From: Gaiellasilicea sp963731615 | GTDB taxonomy: Bacteria > Actinomycetota > Thermoleophilia > Gaiellales > Gaiellaceae | DNA length: 64,000 nucleotides | Direction: 5' to 3' | NCBI GenBank assembly: GCA_963731615.1 | Contig: CAVSWD010000009.1 | Span: forward strand, 1 to 64,000 | In this document: piece by piece, positions 52,516-62,776 of the stretch | Position numbering within the stretch: the stretch's first letter is position 1 | Layout: each line of letters opens with the position of its first letter | Translations under genes and position numbers: made by a program | Notes under the pieces: generated by a model | The model's input: the letters and a program-made list of their open reading frames with translations, nothing else | What the model was told of the DNA's origin: nothing | The model's database searches: none

Positions 52516-54351
52516 CTAGGTCATGAAGACCGGAGGCTGCTCGCTCGGCTTGTGCGGAGCGGGCTTCAGCGTGTTCTGCTGCTGATTGGCCTGGCCGGTG
52601 TTCGCGTTGTTCGCGTTGCCCTGCTTCACGTCACCGAACGTGAGGACGTTCACGTTCTGGACGTTGAGCTGGGGTGCGATCGGCACGATCTGGATCTGCT
52701 TCTGGGAGCTCGAGTTGTGCTGTCCCTTCGGTGAGTACGACTTGCCCTTGCCCTTCTTCGGGCCCTGCTTGTAGTCGCATGGCTTCGGCTCGGGCTTGGG
52801 CTCACATGGCTTCGGCTCGGGCTTCGGTTCGCACGGCTTCGGCTCGGACCTCGGCTCACACGGCTTCGGCTCCGGCTTCGGGCACGGCTTCGGCTCGGAC
52901 CTCGGCTCACACGGCTTCGGCTCCGGCTTCGGGCACGGCTTCGGCTCGGGCTTCGGCTCGCACGGCTTCGGCTGTGAGTTCGGCGGACCGCAGTTCGAAT
53001 AGCACGGCTGCGGCTGGTAGGCCCCGCTGCCGGACGAGTTGCTCTGCTGATTCGCCTGGCCGGTGTTCGCGTTGTTCGCGTTGCCCTGCTCAACGTCGCC
53101 GAAGGTGAGGACGTTGACGTTCTGCAGGTTCGCCTGCGGAGCGATCGGAACGATCTGGATCTGGTGCTGATCGCTGTCGTTCTTCTGACCGCCACCTGAG
53201 GTCGGCGTCGAGCAGTACCCACACGTGGAAGCGGGTGCGGGGCTGCCGTGGCCGCCCTTGGAAGTGTTCTCCTGCTGGCTCGCCTGGCCGGTGTTGGCGT
53301 TGTTCGCGTCGCCCTGCTCGACGTCGCCGCCGGTCAGGACGTTCACGTTCTGCAGGTTCTTCTGCGGGGCGATCGGAACGATCTGGATCTGCTTCTGATC
53401 GCTGTCGTTTCTCTGCCAGCTTCCGGAGGACGCCCCCTTCGAGCTGTTCTCCTGCTGGTTCGCCTGGCCGGTGTTCGCGTTGTTCGCGTCGCCCTGCTCG
53501 ACCTCGCCGTGCGTCGCGACGTTCACGTTCTGCACGTTCAGCTGCGGGGCGATCGGAACGATCTGCGATCTGGCTCTGATCACTGTCGTTCTTCTGCTTG
53601 CCACCCGAGGTCGGCTGCGAGCAGGACCCACACTTGGAGCTCGGTGCGGGGCTGCCGTGGCCTGCCTTGGACGTGTTCTCCTGCTGGTTCGCCTGGCCGG
53701 TGTTCGCGTTGTTCGCGTCACCCTGCTCGACGTCGCCGCCGGTCAGGACGTTCACGTTCTGCACGTTCACCTGCGGAGCGATCGGAACGACCTGGATCTG
53801 GCTCTGATCACTGTCGTTCTTCTGCTTGCCACCGGAAGGCGCGGGCGAGCACGTACCGCACTTCGAAGTCGGTGCGGGGCTGCCGTGGCCTGACTTGATG
53901 ACGTGTTCTCCTGCTGGTTCGCCTGGCCGGTGTTCGCGTTGTTCGCGTCGCCCTGCTCGACGTCGCCGTGCGTCGCGACGTTCACGTTCTGCACGTTCGC
54001 CTGCGGGGCGATCGGAACGACCTGGATCTGGCTCTGATCGCTGTCGTTCGACTGCGGTGCTGCCACCGGGGCGGGCGCGGCAGCAGTGTTCTCCTGCTGG
54101 CTCGCCTGGCCGGTGTTCGCGTTGTTCGCGTCGCCCTGCTCGACCTCGCCGTGCGTCGCGACGTTCGCGTTCTGGACGTTCAACTGCGGGGCGACGGGGA
54201 CGACTTGAATCTGTCCCTGGTCGCTCTCGTTGGACTGGCCCAGCGTCATGTTCGGTGGCGGGACAAACTCTCCGCTGGCCGAGGCCACGCTGACGCCTGC
54301 TCCCAGCGCGAGCGTGATACTCGCGGCGAGCGCGCCGATACAGCGTTTCAT
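52516..54351 (-). CDS. Secreted seven-repeat N/Q-rich protein, possible amyloid or surface fibre (frameshifted)
   Basis: ATG 54351 with a AAAGGAG-type site starts a signal peptide (ALAASITLALGAGVSVASAS). Seven repeats follow, each built as QIQIVPIAPQ-x-NVQNVNV, a T/G-rich turn, then VEQGDANNANTGQANQQEN. Between repeats lie KNDSDQ linkers, some with a CGxC-type pair. Before repeat 7 is a KPCEPKPEP-type Pro/Cys/Lys segment of about 70 residues. Shifts near 53905 (two extra bases) and 53571 (one extra base) split the gene; total length is 3n. About 610 residues. The strand-turn repeats with regular N and Q are reminiscent of curlin-like beta-solenoids, but no family is recognised. It ends after repeat 7 without an anchor. 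Confidence 0.8.
52570..54213 (-). repeat. Seven in-gene repeats of about 130-150 bases
   Basis: The coding repeat with NVQNVNV and NNANTGQANQQ occurs seven times, at intervals of about 200 bases or more. The first runs about 54213-54082 and the last ends near 52570. Nucleotide conservation is very high (for example the strings for ANNANTGQ recur almost unchanged), which suggests recent expansion or gene conversion. Confidence 0.85.
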
Positions 54352-54421
54352 TTGGTGCTCCTTTCGAATGTGTTCCGGAATGACCCCGGTGAGGACCGGG
54401 GCAAAACGACGCTGGTGGCGC

Positions 54422-55460
54422 CTAGCCGGGACGTTCGAGTGGAGCTACGAGTGCGGGCAGCAGCCGCGAGCCATGCTGTCGCCGGAGCCATCGGCGCAGC
54501 GGCGGAGCCACCCAGAGGAAGGTCGAAAGACAGATCAGGAGCACGAGCGCGGCGGACGCGCCGCTACCCGACACAGCGCCGCCGACGAGCCGGGGTCGCG
54601 GGTGCGAGCGGCGGTAGCGCTGCCGGGAGGGCCGCCTGCTCGCCGCGGCGAGCGGGGTGATCGGACGAGACCTGCGCCACCGGCCGAGAGATGCTCGGCG
54701 AGGGCTGCCGCGTCCGGGACGCGGGAAGGAAACGGAACGCCGGCGCGGTGTCGCCCGCCCGATTGACCCGCTTCGGCGTCACGGGCTCGGAGGAGCGCGT
54801 CGCCGGCGGAGAGACCTGCGGAGCCCGACTCTGGGCGACCGCGGGGGTCAGCGTGTCGGTGTCCGGCGTGTTGCCGAGCACCGACCTCGTCGCGACCGCG
54901 GCGGGCGCTGCGCTTTCCCGACGAGGCTTTGGAGCTGCCTCAGGGGTTGTCGCGACCGTCGCCTTGGTCGGAGTCTTGGTCTGCGAGCTGGCCGTGGTCG
55001 CCGCCTGCGAGGTCGGCAGGCTCGCCGCGACCTTGGTGATCGCCGGGGCCGCGCCGGACGCCACGGGCGACGTTGCGTCGGCGACCTTCGCGGCGACGGG
55101 AGCGACGACCTCGGCAACCTTCGCGACCGGGTTCGTCGCCGTCTTGGTCACCGTGCTCGTCACCGGCGTCGTGACCGCATTCACGACCGGGGGTGCGGTC
55201 GGCACGGTGGGAGCCGGCGGCGGCGGCGTGGCGGGAGCGACCGGCGGCTGAGCAGCGGACGCGGGCGGGGTCGCCGGCAGTGGGGTCGGCGTCGCCGGCA
55301 CAACCGACGCGGCCGGGGGTGCCGCGACCGGCGGGACTGCCGCCGGCAACTCTCCGACTGCGAACGCGGGCGCGGCGAAGAGGAGGGCTGCACATGAGAG
55401 TGCCGACCCAACCCCTAGCCGAACAAGCGTCCGGCTGCCGCAATACGCCGCAGAGAGCAT
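54422..55460 (-). CDS. Secreted Pro/Ala-rich protein with C-terminal membrane anchor (one frameshift)
   Basis: ATG 55460 (MLSAAYCGSRTLVRLGVGSA) starts a signal peptide with core LSCAALLFAAPAFA. A low-complexity Pro/Ala/Thr/Val region of about 250 residues follows (PAAVPPVAAPPAASVVP style). Near 54590 one extra base shifts the frame; corrected, it ends with GSGASAALVLLICLSTFLWV, then basic residues, then stop at 54422. So it is a wall-spanning stalk anchored in the membrane. Length 1,039 (3n+1) supports the correction. It is 70 bases upstream of the repeat protein; the two may share a surface role. Confidence 0.7.
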
Positions 55461-55573
55461 TGCTACGCATCTACCTGTGCGGCTCGCGGATGGATAAACC
55501 GCCGCTTCTTCGATTTTCTCGCACTTTGCGGACAAATTCGGCACCACGTCCCTTCGTGGCATGATCGAGAACG

Positions 55574-56161
55574 ATGGACGAGCTCGCCCCCGGCCTCTGG
55601 CGTTGGACGTCGATTCATCCGGAAGCGGAGGCGGACCCGGCGCCGGGCAGCCCGGCCGATTGGCCGCCCGAGGTGGGTTCCGTCGCCTACCTCGCCGACG
55701 ACGTGCTCGTCTTGATCGATCCGCTCGTGACCGACGAGATCTGGCCGCAGCTGGACGAGCTCGCGCGTGACCGCCGCGTGCTCGTCCTGACGACGCTCGG
55801 CTTCCACCGCCGCAGTCGCGAAGAGGTGGTCGAGCGTTACGGCGCCTCGACCTCCCGGGCCCGTAAGAACCTCCCGAGCCAGGTCGTGCCGATCCAGCTC
55901 CAGGGCGCGGGCGAGACGATGTTCTGGCTCCCGGACGTCCGGACGCTCGTGCCCGGCGACCGCCTGCTCGGCGACGGCGAGGGCGGCGTGCGGGTCTGCC
56001 CGGACTCGTGGCTGCGCTACCTGAAGGGAAGCATCGACGGCCCGCGGCTCCGCGTTCTCCTGCAGCCGCTCCTCGACCTGCCGGTGGAGCGCGTGCTCGT
56101 CTCGCACGGTGAGCCGGTGCTGTCCGGTGGGCGCGAAGCGCTGACGCGCGCGCTGGGGTGA
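55574..56161 (+). CDS. MBL-fold-like protein lacking the usual metal ligands, copy 1
   Basis: The 195-residue protein opens LAPGLWRWTSIHPE, continues VGSVAYLADDVLVLIDPLV and ends VLVSHGEPVLSGGREAL. This is the metallo-beta-lactamase-fold outline, but where HxHxDH is expected the text is LTTLGFHRRSREEV. So zinc binding as in typical MBL enzymes is doubtful. It is a paralogue of the next gene, which it overlaps by GTGA. Function unknown. Confidence 0.75.
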   Translation: MDELAPGLWRWTSIHPEAEADPAPGSPADWPPEVGSVAYLADDVLVLIDPLVTDEIWPQLDELARDRRVLVLTTLGFHRRSREEVVERYGASTSRARKNLPSQVVPIQLQGAGETMFWLPDVRTLVPGDRLLGDGEGGVRVCPDSWLRYLKGSIDGPRLRVLLQPLLDLPVERVLVSHGEPVLSGGREALTRALG

Positions 56162-56727
56162 ACGTCGAGGAGCTCGAGCCGGGCCTCTGGCGCTGGACGG
56201 CGCCGCATCCCGAATGGAGCGAAGACGAGGACTGGGAGCGAGATGTCGGCTGCGTCTACTTCGAGGCGGCGGACTCGACCGTCCTGATCGACCCGCTCGT
56301 CCCGCCGCAGCGTGACCGGTTCTTCGAGGCGCTCGACCGTGACGTGAGGCGACGAGAGCTTCCGGTGTCGATCCTGCTCACCTGCCCCTGGCACAACCGC
56401 AGCAGCGACGAGCTCGCGGAACGCTACAGCGCCGCGCGGAACCGACTGCCGGCCGAGGTAGTCGCACTGCCGTTCCCGCTCGCCGAGGAGACGCTCTACT
56501 GGTTCCCCCACCACCACACGCTCGTCACCGGCGACCTGCTGCTGGGCGACGGCCAGGGCGGGATCACGGTCTGCCCGGATACGTGGCTGGACGGAGACGC
56601 GCCGGTCGTCCTCAGGCAGGAGCTTCGTTCACTCCTCGAGCTCCCGATCGAGCGCATCCTCGTCTCGCACGGCGAGCCGGTGCTCGAGGACGGCCGCGCC
56701 GCGCTCGAGCGTGCGCTCAAGACCTGA
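56158..56727 (+). CDS. MBL-fold-like protein lacking the usual metal ligands, copy 2
   Basis: The 189-residue paralogue of the gene before it shares LEPGLWRWTAPHPEW, VGCVYFEAADSTVLIDPL, LLTCPWHNRSSDELAERY, HTLVTGDLLLGDGQGG and RILVSHGEPVLEDGRAALER. As in copy 1, HNRSSDE stands in place of the metal motif. It starts GTG at 56158 with a GTGA overlap; its 3' end overlaps the convergent kinase gene by 11 bases. Tandem duplication is clear; the role is unknown. Confidence 0.75.
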   Translation: MNVEELEPGLWRWTAPHPEWSEDEDWERDVGCVYFEAADSTVLIDPLVPPQRDRFFEALDRDVRRRELPVSILLTCPWHNRSSDELAERYSAARNRLPAEVVALPFPLAEETLYWFPHHHTLVTGDLLLGDGQGGITVCPDTWLDGDAPVVLRQELRSLLELPIERILVSHGEPVLEDGRAALERALKT

Positions 56728-58106
56728 CGGACTTCAGCGCCGGGTACAAGGAGCGATAGCGAAGGTACGCCTCTTCGGAGGCCGCTGACCAGCTCGGTTC
56801 CGGTTCCACCGTGTCGCGCACGCGGACACAGGCGGCGACCGCCTCGTGGGCGGTGGCAAAGACGCCCGCAGCAACGCCCCCGAGCAGCGCCGCGCCGAAG
56901 GCCGATCCCTCCTCGACCGCCGTCCGTTCGAGCGGGAGCCGGAGCACGGACGCGACGATTCGCAGCCAGAGCTCGCTGCGAGCCCCACCCCCGGAGACGC
57001 GGCCGGCCGAGGGATCGACGCCGAGCTCGGTGAGCAGCTCCAGCGAATCGCGCAACCCGAAGGCCACCCCCTCGAGCACCGCGCGCGCGAGGGCGCCCCG
57101 GTCGTGGTGAAGCGCGAGCCCAGTGAAGGCCCCCCGGGCATCCGGGTCGGCGTGCGGGGTGCGCTCGCCTGCGAGGTAGGGCGCGAAGAGAACGCCCTCG
57201 GCGCCCGGCGGCCCAGCGCGCCGCCTCGGCCAGAAGGGCGTCGTAGTCGGTACCGAGCGCGTCACGCAGCCACCGGAGCGAGCCTGCGGCCGACAGCATC
57301 ACCCCCATCGCGTGCCAGGTGTCCGGCACTGCGTGGCAGAACGCGTGCACGCGAGCATGCGAGTCGGCGACAAACGCCGGCAGCGCCGCGAAGACGACGC
57401 CGGACGTGCCGAGCACGACCGACAGGCGTCCAGGCCCGTCGATTCCGACGCCGAGCGCAGCCGCGGCCTGGTCGCCCGCCCCGCCGATCTCCGTGCTCTC
57501 GTGCACCTCGGGCAGCCATTCGTACGGCAGCTCGAGCAGCTCCAGCATCTCCTCGCTCCACCGTCGCCGCGCGACGTCGAAGAGGAGCGTCCCGGAGGCG
57601 TCGGCCGCGTCGATCGCGCGCTCCCCGGTGAGCCGGAAGCGAACGTAATCCTTCGGGAGCAGAATGTGCGCGATCCGCCCGTAGATCTCGGGCTCGTGCC
57701 GGCGCAGCCAGAGGAGCTTGGGGGCGGTGAAGCCCGCAAGCGCACGGTTTCCGGTCAGCTCGATCAGACGACTCAGGCCGACGCGCTCCTCGATCTCGGT
57801 GCACTCGGCGCCGGTGCGCTGATCGTTCCAGAGGATCGCCGGCCGCAGCACCGCGTCGTCGTCGCCGAGGGCGACGAGGCCGTGCATCTGGCCCGAGAAG
57901 CCGAGCGGGTCGCCGTTCCTCCAGCCGAGCTCGGCCAGGGCCGACTCGCTCGCCCGCCACCAGTCCTCGGGATCTTGCTCGGCCCAGCCCGCGTGCGGGG
58001 TCGAGAGCGGGTACTCGTGCTCGACGCGGGCGAGCACTTCACCCGCCGGCGAGATCGCGATCGCCTTGACGCCGGTCGTGCCGACGTCCAATCCGGTGAG
58101 CCTCAC
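56717..58106 (-). CDS. xylB: Xylulokinase-like FGGY carbohydrate kinase (one frameshift)
   Basis: GTG 58106 (MRLTGLDVGTTGVKAIAISP) overlaps the stop of the TIM-barrel gene. FGGY-family text: LGFSGQMHGLVALGDDD, RPAILWNDQRTGAECTEIEE, HILLPKDYVRFRLTGERAID and the C-terminal VSGGGARSELWLRIVASVL. A shift near 57205 (length 3n+1) splits the gene; corrected, it reads AEGVLFAPYLAGERTPHADP. About 462 residues, usual for XylB. It should phosphorylate xylulose or a related ketose. Last gene of a four-gene run (60442 to 56717). Confidence 0.87.
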
Positions 58107-59102
58107 GCCCCCAGCGCGGCGTACACCAGCTCGTACGCGCGCACAGCGTCCTTCTGCGCCTGCGCCGCGCGGAGAGCCGCGTCGTCGATCCTCGCGGCGA
58201 CGCCGTCGATGAACCGCCACTGCCGCACGCTTCGCTCGACCGCGCCGACGGCGTCCTCGGTATAGGGATAGAGGTCGAAGCCGAGCCGCTCGCCGTTCTG
58301 GCCGTAGCCCGCCCGCCGCAGCTCCACGGCGAGCTCGATCGTCTCCATGAAACGAATCGTCCCGACCATGTTGTCGTCGTCGAAGCTGCCCCAGCCGTCA
58401 TTCGCGTGCTGATGGCCGAGTAGCCCCTCGGCCGCCAGCAGCGCCGCGTACTCGGCCAGGCTCTCGCCGTTCATCAGCAGGTGCTGCCAGTCCATGTTGA
58501 CGGTGACGTTGTCGATCCCCTGCCGGCGCAGTGAATGGATCACGTGCAACGTCATCCCGACGTTGCGCATCAGGATCTTCATCGCCGGCTCGGAGTTCTT
58601 GTGCTCGAGGAAGACGGTGACGCCGCGCTCCTTCGCGTACTGGGCGGACTCGCCGACGCCGTCGACGAAGCGCGCCCACGACTCCTGGTACGGCGTCTGG
58701 AACGGATAGTTGTAGCCCTCGATCCCGGGCCAGATGATCAGCTGCGCACCGGCCTCGGCGGCGAGCTCTACCGCCTCACGCGTCAGCCGGAGGGCCTCCG
58801 CCCGGATCGCGTCGTCCGGCGAGGCGAATGCGCCTCTCTGAAAGCGCGGATCGAGGTGGAGGCCGCTCGCGATGCAGTAGATCCCGTGCCCGTCGAGCGC
58901 CTCGCGCACGTCGTCGAGGTTCTCGGGCGACAAGCTCCTGTGGATAGTGGAACTCGTAGTCGTCGATCAGGTCGCCGAGACCGCCGACGGCGGTGCGCAC
59001 CTTGTCGACGGTCGTCGCTCCGGAGAGCTCAGGCTTGTACCCCGCCGGGTTGAAGCGGGTGGCCATGTTGCCGAACGCCCAGATACCGAGGCTCGTCTTC
59101 AC
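58103..59102 (-). CDS. Xylose isomerase-like TIM barrel protein (one frameshift)
   Basis: ATG 59102 starts MKTSLGIWAFGNMATRFNPA. A shift near 58934 (removing one base from CTTGTCG restores ELSPENLDDVREALDG) gives 332 residues, and length 1,000 is 3n+1. TIM-barrel text includes WPGIEGYNYPFQTPYQESWA, VFLEHKNSEPAMKILMRNVG, NVTVNMDWQHLLMNGE and LGHQHANDGWGSFDDDNMVG, whose His, Glu and Asp fit metal ligands. It is the AP endonuclease 2/xylose isomerase-like family and most likely an aldose-ketose isomerase. The two overlapping partners are the Gfo/Idh protein and XylB kinase. Confidence 0.83.
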
Positions 59103-60059
59103 GCTTGGAGCGTGACGGCCTCCGCCGTCTCGGCGGAGCGATACAGCGCTTCGATCGTCCGCGCCTGCTGAACGGCATCCTCACGCCCGAGCAGCGGCTC
59201 GGCTGCTCCCGCGACGGCCGCGGCGAAGTTCTGCAGCTCGAACGTGTACGAGTTCCCGCTCTCGACGTCGACGGGATCGCCGTTGAGGAGCACGCGTCCG
59301 CCCCAGTCGGCTCGCCAGGGCGCTTCGAGGACGAGCGTCCCGTCCTCGCCGACCGCCTCGAGCCGCTGGCGGTGCGGGAGCGTGAATGACGCGTCGAATT
59401 GCGCGACGACGTCGCCGGGGAAGCGCAGCGTGCCGTAGAAGTCGACGTCGACGCCGGTCGGGCCGAGCACCTGCTCGCCGTAGACCTGCTCGGGCTCCCC
59501 GCCCAGCAAGCGGGCGCCGCTCACGGTGTAGCAGCCGACGTCCATCAGCGCGCCCCCGTCGAGACCCGGCAGCATGCGGATGTTCTCCAGGTCGCGGAGC
59601 GGGAAGCTGAACGTGGTCCGGATGTGACGCAGGCGCCCGATTGCGCCCCGCTCCACGAGCGAGCGCGCCAGCGCCGCCTGGGGGTGGTGGCGGTACATGA
59701 ACGCCTCCATGACGACGACACCGGCGTCGCCTGCCGCGTCCCACGCCTCCTCGGCTTCCTCCGGCCGGCGCGAGTACGGCTTCTCGACGAGAACGTGCTT
59801 GCCCGCGGCGATCGCGCGCATCGTCCACTCGTGGTGCATCCCGTTCGGGAGCGAGATGTAGACGGCGTCGAGGTCGGGATCCTCGAGGAGCGACTCGTAG
59901 CTGCCGTGCCCGCGCTCGAGCCCGTGCTCGGCCGCGTACGCCTGCGCCTTCGCCGCATCGCGGCTCCCGACAGCGACCACGTCGACCGCGTCGGTCTCGC
60001 TGTGCGCCTTCGAGAATCGCCGTGTTGATGTTGGCGGTGGAGAGCAGTCCGAGCTTCAC
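59099..60059 (-). CDS. Gfo/Idh/MocA oxidoreductase (one frameshift)
   Basis: ATG 60059 (MKLGLLSTANINTAILEGA) starts a Rossmann fold. A shift near 60010 joins HSETDAVDVVAVGSRDAAKA (length 961 is 3n+1). Catalytic motif: GKHVLVEKPYSRRPEEAEEA with the EKP lysine; MEAFMYRHHPQAALARSLV and GGALMDVGCYTVSGARLL follow. The C-terminal beta sheet domain is complete (about 319 residues). It oxidises a sugar or sugar derivative with NAD(P). ATGA overlap with the TIM-barrel gene. Confidence 0.85.
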
Positions 60060-60442
60060 GCGAGCCCCACCCGTGTCAGCGCGCTCCGCGCGACCGCATC
60101 GTCCTGCTCGCCCGGCAGCCCGCTGACTCCGACCGCTCCGACACGACGGTCGCCGTCGAACGCGGCGACGCCGCCCTGGAAGAAGGTGAAGAACGGGTCG
60201 AAGCTCGCGAGCTCGGCGGGATCGCTGCTGACCTTGGCGGCGAGGTCGCGGGTGGAGGTGGCGTCGCTGCGTGCGGCCGTGTAGGCCTTGCGCTGGGCGT
60301 TCAGGCGCGTGTCGGGCGCCGCGCCGTCCATCGTCGCCGCCGCGACAAGCTCACCATGCCCGTCCGCGACGAAGACGGACAGCGGAGCCGGCGCCTCGGC
60401 GACGACGGACTCGACGATCGCCAGCGCTTGCTCGAGCCTCAC
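60056..60442 (-). CDS. GlcG/HbpS family protein
   Basis: The 128-residue protein starts with GTG and reads ALAIVESVVAEAPAPLSVFV, then DTRLNAQRKAYTAARSDATS and FFTFFQGGVAAFDGDRRVGA, ending LPGEQDDAVARSALTRVG. This is the DUF336/GlcG-HbpS fold, often beside sugar and glycolate genes; HbpS-like members bind haem. It heads a run of four overlapping minus-strand genes and lies 22 bases from the divergent start of the second Gfo/Idh gene. Confidence 0.82.
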   Translation of the reverse strand: MRLEQALAIVESVVAEAPAPLSVFVADGHGELVAAATMDGAAPDTRLNAQRKAYTAARSDATSTRDLAAKVSSDPAELASFDPFFTFFQGGVAAFDGDRRVGAVGVSGLPGEQDDAVARSALTRVGLA

Positions 60443-60464
60443 CGTGACACACTACGCCACTCAG

Positions 60465-61562
60465 ATGAGCGGCGAAATCGGCATCGGCATGCTCGGCTAC
60501 GCGTTCATGGGCAAGGCGCACTCGCGGGCGTTCCGGGAAATCGCGCGGCTCGACTCGCCGCTGCAGCCGCGGCTCGTCGCGATCGCAGGCCGGAACGAGC
60601 AGGCGGTCGCGGACACCGCCGCCCGCTTCGGCTACGAGCGCTGGACGACGGACTGGCACGACCTCGTCTCGGATCCGGGGATCACGCTCTTCGACAACGG
60701 CGGCCCCAACTCGCTCCACGCCGAGCCGACGATCGCCGCCGCCGAGGCGGGCAAGCACGTCCTCTGCGAGAAGCCGCTCGGCCGCGACGCAGACGAGAGC
60801 TACGAGATCTGGCAGCGCGTCGAGGCGACCGGCGTCAAGCACCTCTGTGGCTTCAACTACCGCTTTGTGCCGGCCGTCCGGCTCGCCCGCGAGCTGATCG
60901 AGGCCGGCGAGCTCGGCGAGATCCGCCACTTCCGCGGCCGGTACCTGCAGGACTGGGGCGACGACCCGAGCCTCGACACGTGGCGCTTCCAGCCGGACGA
61001 GGCCGGTTCGGGCGCACTCGGCGACCTCGGCACGCACGTGATCGACCTCGCACGCTTTCTCGTCGGCGAGATCGCGACCGTCGCCGGCTTCGTCCACACC
61101 TTCCTGCCGGGGCGGCGCGTCGACGACGCGCTCGAAGCGGCGGTTCAGTTCGAGAACGGCCCGGTCGGCACGCTCGAGGCGACGCGGCTCGCGCTCGGCC
61201 GCCGGAACGCGCTCCAGTGGGAGATCAACGGCTCGAAAGGCTCGCTCGCGTTCGACATGGAGCGCCTGAACGAGCTCCAGGTCTTCCGGGCCGACGGCGA
61301 CCGCGCCCGCGGCTTCAAGACCGTGCTCGTCTCCGAGGCCGACCACCCGTTTTGGGATCTCTGGTGGCCGCCCGGCCACATCGTCGGCTGGGGCGACACG
61401 TTCACGCACGAGGCGCTCCACCTGCTGCGCGCGATCGCGGAGGACACGGACGTCGCTCCGTACGGCGCGACCTTCGAGGACGGCTACCGGGCCGCTGAGG
61501 TCTGCGACGCGATCGTCCGCTCCGGCGAGTCCGGAACGCGCGTCCCAGTCGAGTACCGTTAA
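60465..61562 (+). CDS. Gfo/Idh/MocA oxidoreductase, second copy
   Basis: ATG 60465 (MSGEIGIGMLGYAFMGKAHS) gives 365 residues. The NAD(P)-binding start is IGMLGYAFMGKAHSRAF, the catalytic Lys lies in GKHVLCEKPLGRDADESYEI, and LCGFNYRFVPAVRLARELIE then FHPD-type text (GSGALGDLGTHVIDLARFLV) follow. The domain C-terminal sheet includes NALQWEINGSKGSLAFDMER. It is closer to inositol/sugar dehydrogenases than the first copy. Its TAA shares the GTTAAC palindrome with the permease stop (61558-61563). No frameshift. Confidence 0.88.
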   Translation: MSGEIGIGMLGYAFMGKAHSRAFREIARLDSPLQPRLVAIAGRNEQAVADTAARFGYERWTTDWHDLVSDPGITLFDNGGPNSLHAEPTIAAAEAGKHVLCEKPLGRDADESYEIWQRVEATGVKHLCGFNYRFVPAVRLARELIEAGELGEIRHFRGRYLQDWGDDPSLDTWRFQPDEAGSGALGDLGTHVIDLARFLVGEIATVAGFVHTFLPGRRVDDALEAAVQFENGPVGTLEATRLALGRRNALQWEINGSKGSLAFDMERLNELQVFRADGDRARGFKTVLVSEADHPFWDLWWPPGHIVGWGDTFTHEALHLLRAIAEDTDVAPYGATFEDGYRAAEVCDAIVRSGESGTRVPVEYR

Positions 61563-62776
61563 CGACCCGCTTTGCGCTGACGCCGGCGGAGGATCGTGTC
61601 GAGGGTGACGGCGAAGAGCAGGATCGCGCCGGTGGTGATGAAGATCACGCCCTGCGTCAGGTTGAGCGTGTTGAGGCCGTTCGCGATCGTCGCGATCACG
61701 AGGGCGCCGAAGAGCGCGTCCTTGACTTCGCCGCGGCCGCCGAAGAGGCTCGTGCCGCCGATAACGGCCGCCGCGATCGCGTCGATCAGGAGCGTGCCGC
61801 CGCCCGCGTTCAGGTCGACGCTGTTCAGGCGCGCGGCGAGGACGACGCCGCCGAGCCCTGCCATCGCGCCGGAGATCATGAAGACGATCGATCCGGACGC
61901 GGGCGACGTTGATACCCGCGCGGCGGGCGGCCTCGGCGTTGCCGCCGACCGCGTAGACGTGGCGGCCGAAGGTCGTCCGCTTGGCGACGAAGGTCAGGAC
62001 GAGCAGCGACGCGATCATCAGCAGCGAGCACGAACGGAACGCCGCGGTCCCGGTTGCTGATCACGACGACGACGACGGCGACGGCGCAGACGGCAATCGC
62101 CTTCGCCACGTAGCAGCCAAGGGTCGCGAACCGGGACGCCGTGGCGGCGGTGCGAGACGAACGCGGCGACGATGCTGGCGATGTAGACCCCGCAGGCGAC
62201 CGCGGCGAGGATCCAGCCGGCCCTCTTCGAGAAGAAGTAGTTGGCGGTGTTGTTCACCGTCGTGTCCTGGATCACGATCACGCCCTCCTCAGCAATCGCC
62301 TCCTGGATCACCCCCTGCCAGATCTGGTAGCCGGCAAGCGTGACGACGAACGCCGGCACGCCGATGAAGGCGACGAACGAGCCCTGGAAGGCGCCGATCG
62401 CGGCACACACGGCGACGGCGAGGACGATCGCCACCAGGCCCGCCACCTCGTTCCCGTCCGGAATCGTCAGCTTCGCGACGACGACCCCGGCGATGCCGCT
62501 GATGTAGCTGATCGAGAGGTCGATCTCGCCGATCAGCAGCACGAAGACGACGCCGTAGGCCAGCAGGGTGACGCCGGCCATCTGCGTGATGATGTTGCTG
62601 AAGTTGCCGGGGCTGAGGAAGTTGTCGGCCTTGAAGGAGAAGAAGATCACGATCATCACGAGCCCGATCAGGACGGGCCAGCTGCCGAGATTGCCGCCGC
62701 GGATGTTGTCGACGATCCGCTGACCCAAGCTCTCCTGCCCGGCCTCGATCGCGGCCGCGGGTGCGTCGACGCTCAT
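61559..62776 (-). CDS. xylH: Sugar ABC transporter permease, xylose/ribose type (three frameshifts)
   Basis: ATG 62776 (MSVDAPAAAIEAGQESLGQR) overlaps the ATPase stop. Membrane segments such as VLIGLVMIVIFFSF, LLAYGVVFVLLIGEIDLSIS and NEVAGLVAIVLAVAVCAAIG are typical, and GEIDLSIS is the BPD_transp_2 signature. Three shifts at about 62128, 62060 and 61905 each equal one extra base (length 3n). Corrected C-terminal text includes GRHVYAVGGNAEAARRAGIN and LIDAIAAAVIGGTSLFGGRG. About 400 residues, usual for XylH or RbsC. It imports a pentose or related sugar. Confidence 0.85.

Noticed and set aside
52570..54213. Repeat block as a CRISPR array or tandem satellite
   Set aside because: The repeats are in one coding frame apart from a few sequencing shifts, vary at protein level as expected, and lack short direct repeats with unique spacers.
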